64,000 nt of DNA from Bacillus thuringiensis (GTDB lineage Bacteria; Bacillota; Bacilli; Bacillales; Bacillaceae_G), in NCBI RefSeq assembly GCF_022095615.2, contig NZ_CP155559.1, forward strand, positions 4,865,501 through 4,929,500, given 5' to 3'. The position numbers and the translations under genes were made by a program. The notes under the pieces were generated by a model. That model was not told the origin of the DNA. It made no database searches and was given only the letters and a program-made list of their open reading frames with translations. Below, in pieces: positions 27,252 through 36,819 of the stretch (positions are counted from its first letter, which is position 1; each line of letters opens with the position of its first letter).

Positions 27252-29927
27252 ATGAAACGAATAGATCTCATTTTTAACGCAATACAAGAAGGCAATTATA
27301 TAGAAGGTGTAACCGCATCAGAACTTGCTACCCTGTTGCAACTAGATCGCGCCAATGTAAGTAGCGACTTAAACAAACTTGTAAAAGATAAACGTTTATT
27401 AAAAACAAATACGCGTCCTGTTCGTTTTTATATAGAAACGAACGCTTCGTTGGAAACGCATTCAAAGGAAATGACTTCATTAGATACATTTGCAATTGAA
27501 AATACAAGCCTTAAAATCGCAATCGAAAAAGCGAAAGCTTCGATTCTCTACCCTCCAAACGGCATGCATACTTTACTGCTAGGAGAAACAGGAGTCGGAA
27601 AATCTATGTTCGCTTCTTTAATGCACGAATATGCAATTGAAGTTGAACAGCTTCCTAAAAATGCACCATTTATCGTCTTTAACTGTGCTGATTACGCAAA
27701 TAATCCACAGCTACTACTGGGGCAATTATTTGGGATTAAAAAAGGAGCTTATACAGGGGCAAGTGATCAAAAAGGGTTAATTGAAAAAGCACATGAAGGA
27801 ATCCTTTTCTTAGATGAAGTACATCGCCTTCCTCCAGAGGGACAAGAAATGCTTTTCACCTTTATTGACCGCGGGGTATACCGCCGCCTTGGAGAAACAG
27901 AAAACGAGCGTAAAGCACACGTATTGATCATTACTGCAACAACAGAAGAACCAAATTCATTTTTATTAAAAACATTTACAAGACGTATACCGATGACTGT
28001 CACGCTGCCACCACTTCGTGAACGTACACATAAAGAACGATTTGCTTTACTACAACTATTTTTCACAAATGAAGCAATCCGCCTGCGAAAAGAAATTCAC
28101 GTTAGTCCGAATACAATGCGTGCTTTCGTCTTTTACAATTGTCCCAATAACATCGGTCAATTAAAAACGGATGTACAAATTGCCTGTGCGAAAGCCTATT
28201 CTGACTTCGTGACAAAGAAACGTGACTCTGTCTATGTTTCAAGTACAGATTTACCTTGGTATATGAAGGAAGGGTTATTCATTGAAAGAAAGAGCCGTCA
28301 TCTATACCAAATACCAAATGAAACATTTGTATTTACAGGTGATGACGGTTGGAGTAATCATAAAACAGAAAATGAAAAACAGTCTTCTATTTACGATTAT
28401 ATTGATTATAAATATGAAGAACTTCAAGCTCGCGGTATTGAAGAGGACGAATTAGAATTACTAATAGAAAATGATCTTCAAAGCTTTTTCGTACAATATT
28501 TTAACCAAATATCAAAAAAGACAAGTCATGAAAATGTTTTTAAAATTGTGGATCGTAATATCGTTTCCGTTTGTGAAAAAATTGCGGAACTTGCTGAAAA
28601 GCATTTATCCAAGACGTTTGATGAAAAAGTATTTCTCGCTTTAAGTTTACATGTACAGACAACTCTACAACGTTTGCAAGCAGGAAAACAAATTCATCAC
28701 CCACAATTAAATCAAATTCGTACGAAATATAAAGACGCTTTTTCCGTAGCTATGCAATGCATTCAACTACTGGAAGACGAATTACAAATAACAATGCCTA
28801 TCGATGAAGCAGGCTTTTTAACAATGTTCTTCGTTGTTGATCCAATTCCTGCCTCACAAACAGAAGTAAAAGTATTAATATTAGCACATGGCAACGGCAT
28901 CGCAACAGAAATGGCAAACGTCGCAAACGAGTTGCTCGGCATTGAGGAAGTAACCGGTATCGATATGCCGTTACATGAATCGCCGAAAGATTTCTTAGAA
29001 CGTGTGAAAGTGTATATGAAAACACTCCAAAATGTAAATGGACTTCTCTTACTCGTTGATATGGGCTCGCTCGCTTATATTGGTGATATATTAGAAACTG
29101 AGTTCAAAATTCCGGTACGTGTTCTTTCCATGACAAGCACTCCACATGCACTAGAAGCAGCTCGAAAAGCTCAGCTTGGCTACTCATTAGATGCATTATA
29201 TGAAACAGTGAAGAACTTAACACCGTTTTACTTAAACGTACAAGAAGAAAAGAAAAAGCCACTATCACCAATGAAATCTGTTATTTTAACAGCTTGTTTA
29301 ACTGGGGAAGGCAGTGCTTTAGCTATTCAAAAAATGTTAGAAAACTATTTGCGATTTGACAAAGACTTAATTGAAATTATTCCGATTAGTATCGTCCATG
29401 AAAAAGATTTAACGAAAATGATTGAGAACATAAAAAAAGAGCGAAATATCATTTGTATCGTCACGAATTTCGATGTGCAAGTGCCCTGCTTAACATATCA
29501 TTTCCAAGACATTGTAAACTACACAGCGATTCAGCCAATTCAAGAATTAATTACGTATGAAGAAACATATGCAAAAATGGCTGATATTCTTGAACAACAG
29601 ATGCAGCGGAACGACGGAGCATTACTTATTAAAACAATTCGTTACGCATTAAATACAATTCAAGAATTAATTTCCTTACAGCTAGCTCCTGACAGCTTAA
29701 TGGGTGTGATTCTGCATATGAGCTGTATGGTTGACCGTCTTCAAAAAGGAGAAAGCCTCCTCCCTCATCCAGATAAAGAAAAACGAAGACAAGATGAATA
29801 CTGGATGTATATGAAAGTGAAAAAAGCATTACAACCGATTGAAAATACATTTGAAATACAAATACCTGATGACGAAGTGTTTTATGTCATGGACTTCTTC
29901 ATTAAAAATCAGCCTGTAAAAAATTAA
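27252..29927 (+). CDS. LevR-type sigma-54 activator with PTS regulatory domains
   Basis: 891 residues with the LevR domain order. N-terminal winged helix (1-70); AAA+ sigma-54-interacting domain (about 80-330) with Walker A GETGVGKS, GAYTGAS (the GAFTGA loop that contacts sigma-54) and Walker B ILFLDEVHR; PRD1 (about 440-540); EIIA-Man-like domain (about 545-670, VLILAHGNG with the phospho-His); EIIB-like region with a Cys (LTACLTGEG); PRD2 (about 780-885). Such proteins activate sigma-54 promoters of PTS operons under PTS phosphorylation control. The only textbook sigma-54 promoter I see (36213-36229) drives the chb operon 6 kb away, its likely target. GAGGTG precedes the ATG. Confidence 0.92.
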   Translation: MKRIDLIFNAIQEGNYIEGVTASELATLLQLDRANVSSDLNKLVKDKRLLKTNTRPVRFYIETNASLETHSKEMTSLDTFAIENTSLKIAIEKAKASILYPPNGMHTLLLGETGVGKSMFASLMHEYAIEVEQLPKNAPFIVFNCADYANNPQLLLGQLFGIKKGAYTGASDQKGLIEKAHEGILFLDEVHRLPPEGQEMLFTFIDRGVYRRLGETENERKAHVLIITATTEEPNSFLLKTFTRRIPMTVTLPPLRERTHKERFALLQLFFTNEAIRLRKEIHVSPNTMRAFVFYNCPNNIGQLKTDVQIACAKAYSDFVTKKRDSVYVSSTDLPWYMKEGLFIERKSRHLYQIPNETFVFTGDDGWSNHKTENEKQSSIYDYIDYKYEELQARGIEEDELELLIENDLQSFFVQYFNQISKKTSHENVFKIVDRNIVSVCEKIAELAEKHLSKTFDEKVFLALSLHVQTTLQRLQAGKQIHHPQLNQIRTKYKDAFSVAMQCIQLLEDELQITMPIDEAGFLTMFFVVDPIPASQTEVKVLILAHGNGIATEMANVANELLGIEEVTGIDMPLHESPKDFLERVKVYMKTLQNVNGLLLLVDMGSLAYIGDILETEFKIPVRVLSMTSTPHALEAARKAQLGYSLDALYETVKNLTPFYLNVQEEKKKPLSPMKSVILTACLTGEGSALAIQKMLENYLRFDKDLIEIIPISIVHEKDLTKMIENIKKERNIICIVTNFDVQVPCLTYHFQDIVNYTAIQPIQELITYEETYAKMADILEQQMQRNDGALLIKTIRYALNTIQELISLQLAPDSLMGVILHMSCMVDRLQKGESLLPHPDKEKRRQDEYWMYMKVKKALQPIENTFEIQIPDDEVFYVMDFFIKNQPVKN

Positions 29928-29944
29928 TCGAGGCAGTTTTTTAA

Positions 29945-30050
29945 TATATCGACCGTAACCCAGATTATATCAGCAATTTTCAAATATATCGGCGTAACCT
30001 GGATTATATCAGCGAATTTCAAAATATATCGATTTACCGACAATAATCGC
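29945..30050 (-). repeat. 20-bp-period intergenic repeat, copy B
   Basis: Anchors TATATC end at 29950, 29971, 29990, 30010 and 30030, a spacing of 19-21 bp, with a decayed sixth unit near 30050. On the minus strand the units read GATATAT or GATATAAT followed by variable sequence and CGCT/CGCC. Located between the LevR-type gene and the CHRD terminator. Confidence 0.75.
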
Positions 30051-30072
30051 TAAAATTTGCATCTTATAGCAG

Positions 30073-30106
30073 AAAAGGCTGTTCCAAAATATGGACAGCC
30101 TTTTTT
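30073..30106 (-). terminator. CHRD gene terminator
   Basis: AAAAGGCTGT-CC/GGACAGCCTTTT stem with one mismatch, directly beyond the CHRD stop; may also serve the plus strand. Confidence 0.85.
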
Positions 30107-30520
30107 CTACTTCTTTACTTTTCTGATTTTCCCCCTAATTTCGCCCTTCTTATTGGACTTCGTATAAACATTTACATATACATTCGCCTGAATGATTTCT
30201 TGAAGTAAGTTATCAAACGCTCGCCCCTGTAAAGGCCCTTCAAAATCCTCCACATTGACTACACCGGTCACGACTCCTTCACTTACACTAATACCTTGCC
30301 TTAGCGGACCAAACAAATTTAAAACAACTGGACCAATTTGATCCGCTTTCCCTAAATGAATTTGGCATGATGTAACTTTTTCGATATTTTTCAATATGAC
30401 CCGATATTGTAATTTCTTTAAATCATCACTAAATATAAACTCTGTTACACCATAAGCTTCTGTATTTACAGGAGGTATTTCCCTCTTACCTGTTAACCTC
30501 GCAAAGAAATGTGTTGTCAT
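30107..30520 (-). CDS. CHRD-domain protein
   Basis: 137 residues from ATG 30520 (AAGGAG upstream; the longer frame is discarded). It is one CHRD domain: FFARLTGKREIPPVNTEAYG at the start, a CQIHLGKADQIGPVVLNLF strand with the conserved histidine, and VYVNVYTKSNKKGEIRGKI at the end. The domain is named from chordin; bacterial functions are unknown. No signal peptide or anchor is visible, so it is either cytoplasmic or exported another way. Monocistronic, facing the LevR-type gene. Confidence 0.85.
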   Translation of the reverse strand: MTTHFFARLTGKREIPPVNTEAYGVTEFIFSDDLKKLQYRVILKNIEKVTSCQIHLGKADQIGPVVLNLFGPLRQGISVSEGVVTGVVNVEDFEGPLQGRAFDNLLQEIIQANVYVNVYTKSNKKGEIRGKIRKVKK

Positions 30521-30709
30521 ACGGGCATTCTCCTTATATAAATTTCCCAGCACTACTTCTACTACTTTATGGTTTATACATAATCATTTATGACTTTTTC
30601 AAGTTTTAATTACGAAGAAAAGATTCACACAATCTTTACATTAGAATCGTTCCTTTTGCTTTACTACCTCTTGTATAATGCACATAGAAAAACATTCTAG
30701 GAGGTACTT

Positions 30710-31891
30710 TTGAAAAATAACAAATACACTTTTCACACATTATTAGAGATTTTTCTCGTCTCATTTAAATTAGGACTTACTTCATTTGGTGGCCCTGTCG
30801 CTCATCTCAGCTATTTCCACCATGAATACATACAAAAAAGAAAATGGATGGATGAACGAAGCTATGGAGATTTAGTAGCACTATGCCAATTCCTTCCTGG
30901 CCCTGCTAGCAGTCAAGTCGGTATGGGGATTGGATTGCTAAGAGGTGGTTTATTAGGAGCTATTGTTTCATGGATTGGATTCACGCTACCGTCTGTGCTT
31001 GTTTTGGTTTTCTTCGCCTCGTTCCTTAATCAGTTCGACCTTGGAAGTGCTGGCTGGATTCATGGACTAAAACTTGTAGCAGTCGCTATTGTCGCTCATG
31101 CCATATGGGGAATGGCACAAAAATTAACGCCAGACCGAAATCGTGCGACCATCGCGATTGTAACTGCCGCAATCGCTTTACTATGGCCAAACAGCTGGAC
31201 ACAAGTCATTCTCATTATAATATCTGGCTTTATCGGCTGGTTTTTATATCGTAATCAACCAATTAACCAATCTCAACATATAAAAGTACCTATTTCAAAA
31301 AAGATAGCAGTTTCTTGTCTCATCTTATTCTTCGGGCTATTACTGCTGCTACCAATATTAAGACCCTTCTCTTATTACATCGCTTTATTTGATAGTTTTT
31401 ATCGCTCTGGCGCACTTGTATTTGGAGGCGGGCACGTCGTACTCCCCCTTCTTGAAGGTGAGTTCGTACAAAACAGCATGATGACAAAAGAACAGTTCCT
31501 AGCTGGATATGGATTAACACAAGCCGTACCAGGACCACTATTTACATTTGCCTCTTATATAGGAGCAGTGTTAAACGGGACGCTTGGGGCCATACTTGCA
31601 ACAATTGCAATCTTCCTCCCTGCCTTCCTGCTCGTTATTGGTGTTTTACCGTTTTGGAACAGTGTGAGAAAAATATCTTACATACAAGGCGCACTACTTG
31701 GAGTCAATGCAGCCGTTGTCGGTATTTTACTAGCAGCTTTTTATGATCCTATTTGGACAAGCACAATTATGAGCGCTGTAGACTTTGTTTTTGCTTCTCT
31801 TCTATTTTGTTTGCTCGCTTTTTGGAAAACACCACCTTGGGTTATCGTTATAATCGGAGCCTTTGGCGGATATATTCTATCCATTTTGTAA
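30710..31891 (+). CDS. chrA: Chromate transporter ChrA (two-domain)
   Basis: 393 residues, two homologous CHR halves of about 190 residues fused, the long ChrA type. The first half has FLVSFKLGLTSFGGPVAHL and CQFLPGPASSQVG; the second has YRSGALVFGGGHVVLPLLE and TQAVPGPLFTFASYIG, the paired glycine/proline motifs of the family. About ten membrane helices. It starts at TTG 30710, with TAGGAGG 6 bp upstream, and TATAAT about 35 bp before. It exports chromate, or transports sulfate-like anions. No chrR/chrB regulator is adjacent. Confidence 0.9.
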   Translation: MKNNKYTFHTLLEIFLVSFKLGLTSFGGPVAHLSYFHHEYIQKRKWMDERSYGDLVALCQFLPGPASSQVGMGIGLLRGGLLGAIVSWIGFTLPSVLVLVFFASFLNQFDLGSAGWIHGLKLVAVAIVAHAIWGMAQKLTPDRNRATIAIVTAAIALLWPNSWTQVILIIISGFIGWFLYRNQPINQSQHIKVPISKKIAVSCLILFFGLLLLLPILRPFSYYIALFDSFYRSGALVFGGGHVVLPLLEGEFVQNSMMTKEQFLAGYGLTQAVPGPLFTFASYIGAVLNGTLGAILATIAIFLPAFLLVIGVLPFWNSVRKISYIQGALLGVNAAVVGILLAAFYDPIWTSTIMSAVDFVFASLLFCLLAFWKTPPWVIVIIGAFGGYILSIL

Positions 31892-31894
31892 ATA

Positions 31895-31926
31895 AAAAAC
31901 GACGGCATTATATAGCCGTCGTTTTT
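31895..31926. terminator. Bidirectional terminator chrA/chbG
   Basis: 12-bp stem AAAAACGACGGC/GCCGTCGTTTTT with an 8-nt loop between convergent chrA and the chb operon end. Confidence 0.92.
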
Positions 31927-32683
<757 letters not shown>

Positions 32684-32685
<2 letters not shown>

Positions 32686-34009
32686 ACTTCTCTACCTTTT
32701 TAAAGAACTGCGGAAGATACTCTTTATGTGCTTCCAACATTTCATCTAAAATTTGTTTTGCAACTTTATCTGATGGTACAAGTGGATTGATTGTCATAGC
32801 AAGCAGCGCCTTATGATAATCCCCTGTAACAGCAGCTTCAATTGTTGTGCGCTCAAATGATTTAATTTGCTGTACTAAACCGCGAACTGGTACGGGAAGA
32901 TCTCCAACTGCAATTGGTTTTGGACCTTCTTTCGTAATAATACAGTTCACTTCAACAGCCGAATCATGTGGTAAGCTTGCAATTGTTCCGTTGTTTCGTG
33001 TATTAACAGGCTGGATATCACCTTTATTGTTGTAAATAGACGTAATTAAGCTACACGCTGCGTCACTATAATAAGCGCCGCCACGTTTTTCTAATTGTGG
33101 TGGTTTAATATCTAAGTTCGGGTCTTTATATAACTCGAATAAATCATCTTCTAATTGTTTTACTACTTCTGCACGTGTACCTTTTTCAACCGAAGCTTCT
33201 TTTTCTTCTTCTAACATTTCACGTGTTTTGTAGTAGTAACGATGGTATGGACATGGAATTGCACGAAGTCCGCGAATAAAGTCTGGTTCCCAGTTAAGCG
33301 CTGCGATATTTTCCATCGTAATTTGCTTTTCTGGATCTGTCACAAGCTCTAACACACGGTCCATTACACTTACGCCATCTAAATATACGTCTAGTCCGTA
33401 TACCATATGATTTAAACCTGCGAAATCAACGTGGACACGACTTGCATCTACTTCAAGTAATCTCGCAAGACCCATGCGGATTCCGATTGGAACGTTACAT
33501 AGACCAACTACTCTTTGAATATTTGTATAACGAAGAACTGCCTCTGTTACCATACCAGCTGGATTTGCAAAGTTAATTAACCATGCATTTGGACAGAGCT
33601 CCTCCATATCTTTACAAATATCTAAAATAACAGGAATCGTTCTCAACGCTTTGAATAAACCACCAGGACCATTTGTTTCCTGACCGATTACATCATATTT
33701 TAATGGGATTGCTTCATCTTTTGCACGAGCTTCTAATAAACCTACGCGAAGCTGCGTTGTTACGAAGTCAGCATCCTTTAATGCCTCGCGGCGATCAAGT
33801 GTTAAATGTACCTCGATTGGTAAACCAGATTTTTTCACCATACGTTTCGCTAAGTTACCAACGATTTCTAACTTTTCTTTTCCTGCCTCAATATCTACTA
33901 ACCAAATTTCACGAACAGGAAGCTCATCATAACGCTTAATAAATCCTTCAATTAACTCTGGTGTATAACTAGATCCACCGCCGATTGTAGCAATTTTAAT
34001 TCCAGTCAT
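32684..34009 (-). CDS. chbF: 6-phospho-beta-glucosidase ChbF/CelF (GH4)
   Basis: 441 residues, glycoside hydrolase family 4. NAD-binding start IKIATIGGGSSYTPELIEGFIKR, then QLRVGLLEARAKDE, IGQETNGPGGLFKALRTIP, the metal-binding Cys-Asn in GLCNVPIG and His in LNHMVYGLD. GH4 enzymes use NAD and a divalent metal with a redox-elimination mechanism on disaccharide-6-phosphates. The operon context (B-C-A-F-G) points to phosphorylated, deacetylated chitobiose; cellobiose-6-phosphate is the alternative. Start 3 bp after the chbA stop, with GGGGAA upstream. Confidence 0.93.
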
Positions 34010-34012
34010 GCT

Positions 34013-34336
34013 TTATTCCCCTTTCGCTTCTAACTTTTTATAAAGGTCAATAAATTCTGCTGCTAATTCTTTTACTGTAATCGCATTCATTAAATGATCT
34101 TGTGCATGAATTAAAAGAACGCTAATCTCTGTTTTTTCTCCTCTTGCTTCTGATTGTATGAGCTCTGTTTGGAAATGATGCGCTTCATTAATCGCTTCTT
34201 TCGCCTTTACCATCGCTTCATCAGCTTCTGCCATTTTCCCCTGTTTGGCAAATTGAAGTGCCTCCATTGCAAAGCTTCGTGCATTACCACTATTTAAAAT
34301 TAATTGGAATGGAATTTGTTCTGCTGTAGTCATCAT
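34013..34336 (-). CDS. chbA: PTS IIA component, lactose/chitobiose family
   Basis: 107 residues, an all-helical IIA-Lac/Cel domain. The phosphorylated histidine is in [12 protein letters not shown] (about residue 79), with the conserved NSGNAR start (LILNSGNARSFAMEAL) and HHFQTELIQSEA in the middle. It passes phosphate from HPr to IIB. It is separated from the IIC gene by 184 bp containing a perfect inverted repeat, unusual inside this type of operon. 3 bp before chbF. Confidence 0.93.
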   Translation of the reverse strand: MMTTAEQIPFQLILNSGNARSFAMEALQFAKQGKMAEADEAMVKAKEAINEAHHFQTELIQSEARGEKTEISVLLIHAQDHLMNAITVKELAAEFIDLYKKLEAKGE

Positions 34337-34473
34337 AATTACCGCCCTCTCTATTATGGTTCAACCGATTGAAATACCCCTTCAGTTTGAACATTTCTAT
34401 TAAAATATTAATTTATGAATGATAGTTTGGTGTTCTTCTAGATGGGTCTCATCTTTTTGAACATGATATAAAG

Positions 34474-34515
34474 GTAATTGTTCTCACAGATAATGTTATC
34501 TGTGAGAACAATTAC
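34474..34515. repeat. Perfect 20-bp inverted repeat inside the chb operon
   Basis: Arms 34474-34493 and 34496-34515 are perfect complements with a 2-nt centre, 5 bp after the IIC stop. On the minus strand it is followed by CCTTTATATC rather than a T run, so it is not a standard terminator; it more likely protects mRNA ends, or binds a protein. Confidence 0.9.
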
Positions 34516-34519
34516 TGTG

Positions 34520-35827
34520 TTACATAGGTACAGAGTTATTATTTCCTTGCGTTGCTGCTTTTTCAGTACGAACAACTGAACGGTCACATAACACAACGAA
34601 TGGATAGTAGATTACCATCGCAATTACAAAGTTGAATAACTGTAGAATTGCACCTGAAATATGCCCACCTGTTACAAGATAACCACTAATAATTGGTGGT
34701 GTTGCCCATGGAATCATCACAACTGTTTTTGGTACCCAACCAATAGATATAGCTGTATAAGAAGTAATTACTAATACAATTGGTGTTACGATAAACGGTA
34801 AGAATAAAATCGGGTTTAAAATAATTGGTGTACCAAAGATTACGGGTTCATTAATGTTGAATGCACCTGGACCAATTGATAAACGAGATACACCGCGTAA
34901 TTGTGCACTTTTTGCTACAAGTAATACCACTACTAAGAACGCTAATGTTGCACCAGAACCACCAAGATATACAAAAGTATCAAAGAATGGTTTTGTAATA
35001 ATATTTGGAACATCAAATGCAGATGTACCACCTTGGAATAACTTCATGTTTTTCTCTAATGCCGGTAAGTATAATGGCTCAATAATACCACCAACGATAT
35101 TTGGACCATGTAAACCGAAGAACCAAAGAAGATGAACAAGGATTACAATGACAATTGCACTTGGTAATGTCCCCGCTAAACTTTGCAGTGGTGATTGAAT
35201 CGTATTAAAGATAAATTCATGAACACTTGTACCAGCTAATTTCACTGCTAATTGAATACCTGCAACTACTGTTAAGATAACAAATGCTGGAACTATAGCT
35301 GCGAAAGATCTTAAAACTGCTGGTGGTACTCCATCAGGCATTTTAAAAGTAATGTTTCTTTGTACAAAGAAACGGAATACCTCAGTAACAAGGAGTGCCA
35401 CAATAATTGCTACGAATAACCCTTGTGCACCTGTCCAAGCTAAGTTCAATCCGCCTTCTTTCGGTGTTGTTGGCGTAAGAATAATTAACGCACCAAATGA
35501 AATAATACCTGCTGACAAACCATCAACGCCGTAAGATTTTGCTAAGTTATAACTTGTTGTAAATGCTATGATTAGTGCTAGAATTGCGAAAGAACCAGTC
35601 CACATTCCACCGCCAACTTGTTTCCATGTTTCACCAAACAAACCTTTCATGAAATCTTGGAAAGCTTCAGATGGAAAACCATTAATTAGTGATGCCAGTG
35701 CACCAACTAAAATAAGTGGCATAACTGCAATAAATCCATCACGGATCGCAGCTAAGTGACGTTGCGATCCGATTTTACCAGCGACAGGAACAATATATTT
35801 CTCCATGAATGCAATAAATTTTTGCAT
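34520..35827 (-). CDS. chbC: PTS IIC component, chitobiose/cellobiose family
   Basis: 435 residues, IIC of the lactose/cellobiose family with about ten membrane helices. Landmarks: MQKFIAFMEKYIVPVAGKIGSQRHLAAIRDGFIAVMPL-type start, HLLWFFGLHGPNIVGG (sugar-site histidine and the glycines) and FNINEPVIFGTPIILNP. It binds and moves the disaccharide, which IIB phosphorylates during transport. Start 17 bp after the IIB stop, with GGGGGGAAG upstream. 61% or so of its landmarks are shared with the paralogue at 36820-38121; that estimate is visual only. Confidence 0.92.
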   Translation of the reverse strand: MQKFIAFMEKYIVPVAGKIGSQRHLAAIRDGFIAVMPLILVGALASLINGFPSEAFQDFMKGLFGETWKQVGGGMWTGSFAILALIIAFTTSYNLAKSYGVDGLSAGIISFGALIILTPTTPKEGGLNLAWTGAQGLFVAIIVALLVTEVFRFFVQRNITFKMPDGVPPAVLRSFAAIVPAFVILTVVAGIQLAVKLAGTSVHEFIFNTIQSPLQSLAGTLPSAIVIVILVHLLWFFGLHGPNIVGGIIEPLYLPALEKNMKLFQGGTSAFDVPNIITKPFFDTFVYLGGSGATLAFLVVVLLVAKSAQLRGVSRLSIGPGAFNINEPVIFGTPIILNPILFLPFIVTPIVLVITSYTAISIGWVPKTVVMIPWATPPIISGYLVTGGHISGAILQLFNFVIAMVIYYPFVVLCDRSVVRTEKAATQGNNNSVPM

Positions 35828-35843
35828 TTCGCTTCCCCCCTAA

Positions 35844-36146
35844 TTATTTTTTAAGTGTCAATGCGTGATCTAAAACTGCTTCTCCATTCATCATGCCGTA
35901 GTGCATTGGATTAATAACATCGATTCCAACGTTTCTCTCATCAGCAAGCGTTTTCATTGAAGAAAGCATGTAACGAACTTGTGGTCCTAATAATAATACA
36001 TCTGCTTGATCGATATTCGTTTTTACTGCATCCCCAGATACAGCCCAAATCTTTCCTTCTAGACCGCGAGCTTTTGCAGCCGCTTCCATTTTTGTAACTA
36101 GTAAACTTGTAGACATCCCTGCTGAGCAACATAATAAAATATTCAT
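35844..36146 (-). CDS. chbB: PTS IIB component, chitobiose/cellobiose family
   Basis: 100 residues. N-terminal [17 protein letters not shown] holds the phosphocysteine of IIB-Lac/Cel proteins in a P-loop-like turn. It takes phosphate from IIA and hands it to the incoming sugar. First gene of the operon; its leader begins about 60 nt upstream at the sigma-54 promoter 36213-36229. AAGGGGGA precedes the ATG. Confidence 0.93.
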   Translation of the reverse strand: MNILLCCSAGMSTSLLVTKMEAAAKARGLEGKIWAVSGDAVKTNIDQADVLLLGPQVRYMLSSMKTLADERNVGIDVINPMHYGMMNGEAVLDHALTLKK

Positions 36147-36212
36147 TTGAAAATCCCCCTTGTGTAGTATAAAAAATTTATGTTTATTTATTTTTCTTTA
36201 CGCTATTTATTA

Positions 36213-36229
36213 ATGCAATTAGCGTGCCA
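36213..36229 (-). promoter_or_regulatory. Sigma-54 promoter of the chb operon
   Basis: On the minus strand TGGCAC (36224-36229), 5 bp, TTGCAT (36213-36218): an exact match to the -24/-12 consensus with correct spacing. The expected start is about 50-55 nt before chbB. It requires an AAA+ activator; the LevR-type protein at 27252-29927 is the candidate. Confidence 0.93.
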
Positions 36230-36276
36230 ACTTTTTAAAACCACTAAAATCAGCACTTTTTCGACTGTTTTCTTTG

Positions 36277-36394
36277 TGTGTTAACGCTTTCAATTAGTGT
36301 GTCACTCAAAAAACACATAGTGTGTTATAAAACAACACGCTTTTAACACATAACTGTATGAAAATAGATTAGTGTTTAGTTGTCTAGTTGTGTT
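36277..36394. promoter_or_regulatory. Cluster of TGTGTT/AACACA sites (putative activator enhancer)
   Basis: Five exact TGTGTT or AACACA hexamers start at 36277, 36312, 36321, 36345 and 36389, plus looser copies. Two form a perfect palindrome, AACACA-tag-TGTGTT (36312-36326). They lie about 50-165 bp upstream of the -24 element, the usual place for LevR-type enhancer binding. Confidence 0.65.
36279..36292 (-). promoter_or_regulatory. cre site (CcpA) in the chb regulatory region
   Basis: On the minus strand TGAAAGCGTTAACA fits the consensus TGWAANCGNTNWCA at every position. It lies 50 bp upstream of the sigma-54 promoter and overlaps the first TGTGTT site, so CcpA would repress by blocking activator binding. 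Confidence 0.7.
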
Positions 36395-36473
36395 TAAAAC
36401 AAAAAATACACTAAAAAATTTTTTTAGCGAAAAATAATTTACTATTTTTACCCACTATTTAATGAAATAAAAA

Positions 36474-36493
36474 AACCTTGCATACGCAAGGTT
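36474..36493 (-). terminator. Terminator of the second PTS operon
   Basis: 8-bp stem AACCTTGC/GCAAGGTT, 4-nt loop, followed on the minus strand by six or more T; touches the IIA stop codon. Confidence 0.85.
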
Positions 36494-36810
36494 CATTCCG
36501 ATACTGACATCTTCCTATATAATTCTACAAATTCACTCGCTAATTCCTTCACCGTAATCGCATTCATTAAATGATCTTGCGCGTGCACCATCAGAAGAGT
36601 AACTTCGGTCTTTTCACCACCAGCTTCTTTCTGTATGAGCTCCGTTTGTACACGGTGCGCCTCCTTTAATTCCTCTAACGCTTCTTGTAACTTCGCTTCT
36701 GCTTCTGTAAATTCTCCACGCTTTGCGCAATCAATTGCTTCCATTGAGCAACTTCTCGCATTTCCTCCATGCAAAATTAAATGAAAAGCCTTCGTTTCTA
36801 TCGTATCCAT
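36493..36810 (-). CDS. PTS IIA component, lactose/cellobiose family (paralogue 2)
   Basis: 105 residues, clearly a paralogue of the IIA at 34013-34336: [19 protein letters not shown] at the start, [20 protein letters not shown] and the phospho-His in [12 protein letters not shown]. Last gene of a three-gene operon IIB-IIC-IIA that lacks a hydrolase. Start 9 bp after the IIC stop, GGGGGAG upstream. Confidence 0.92.
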   Translation of the reverse strand: MDTIETKAFHLILHGGNARSCSMEAIDCAKRGEFTEAEAKLQEALEELKEAHRVQTELIQKEAGGEKTEVTLLMVHAQDHLMNAITVKELASEFVELYRKMSVSE

Positions 36811-36819
36811 TTTAGTTCT

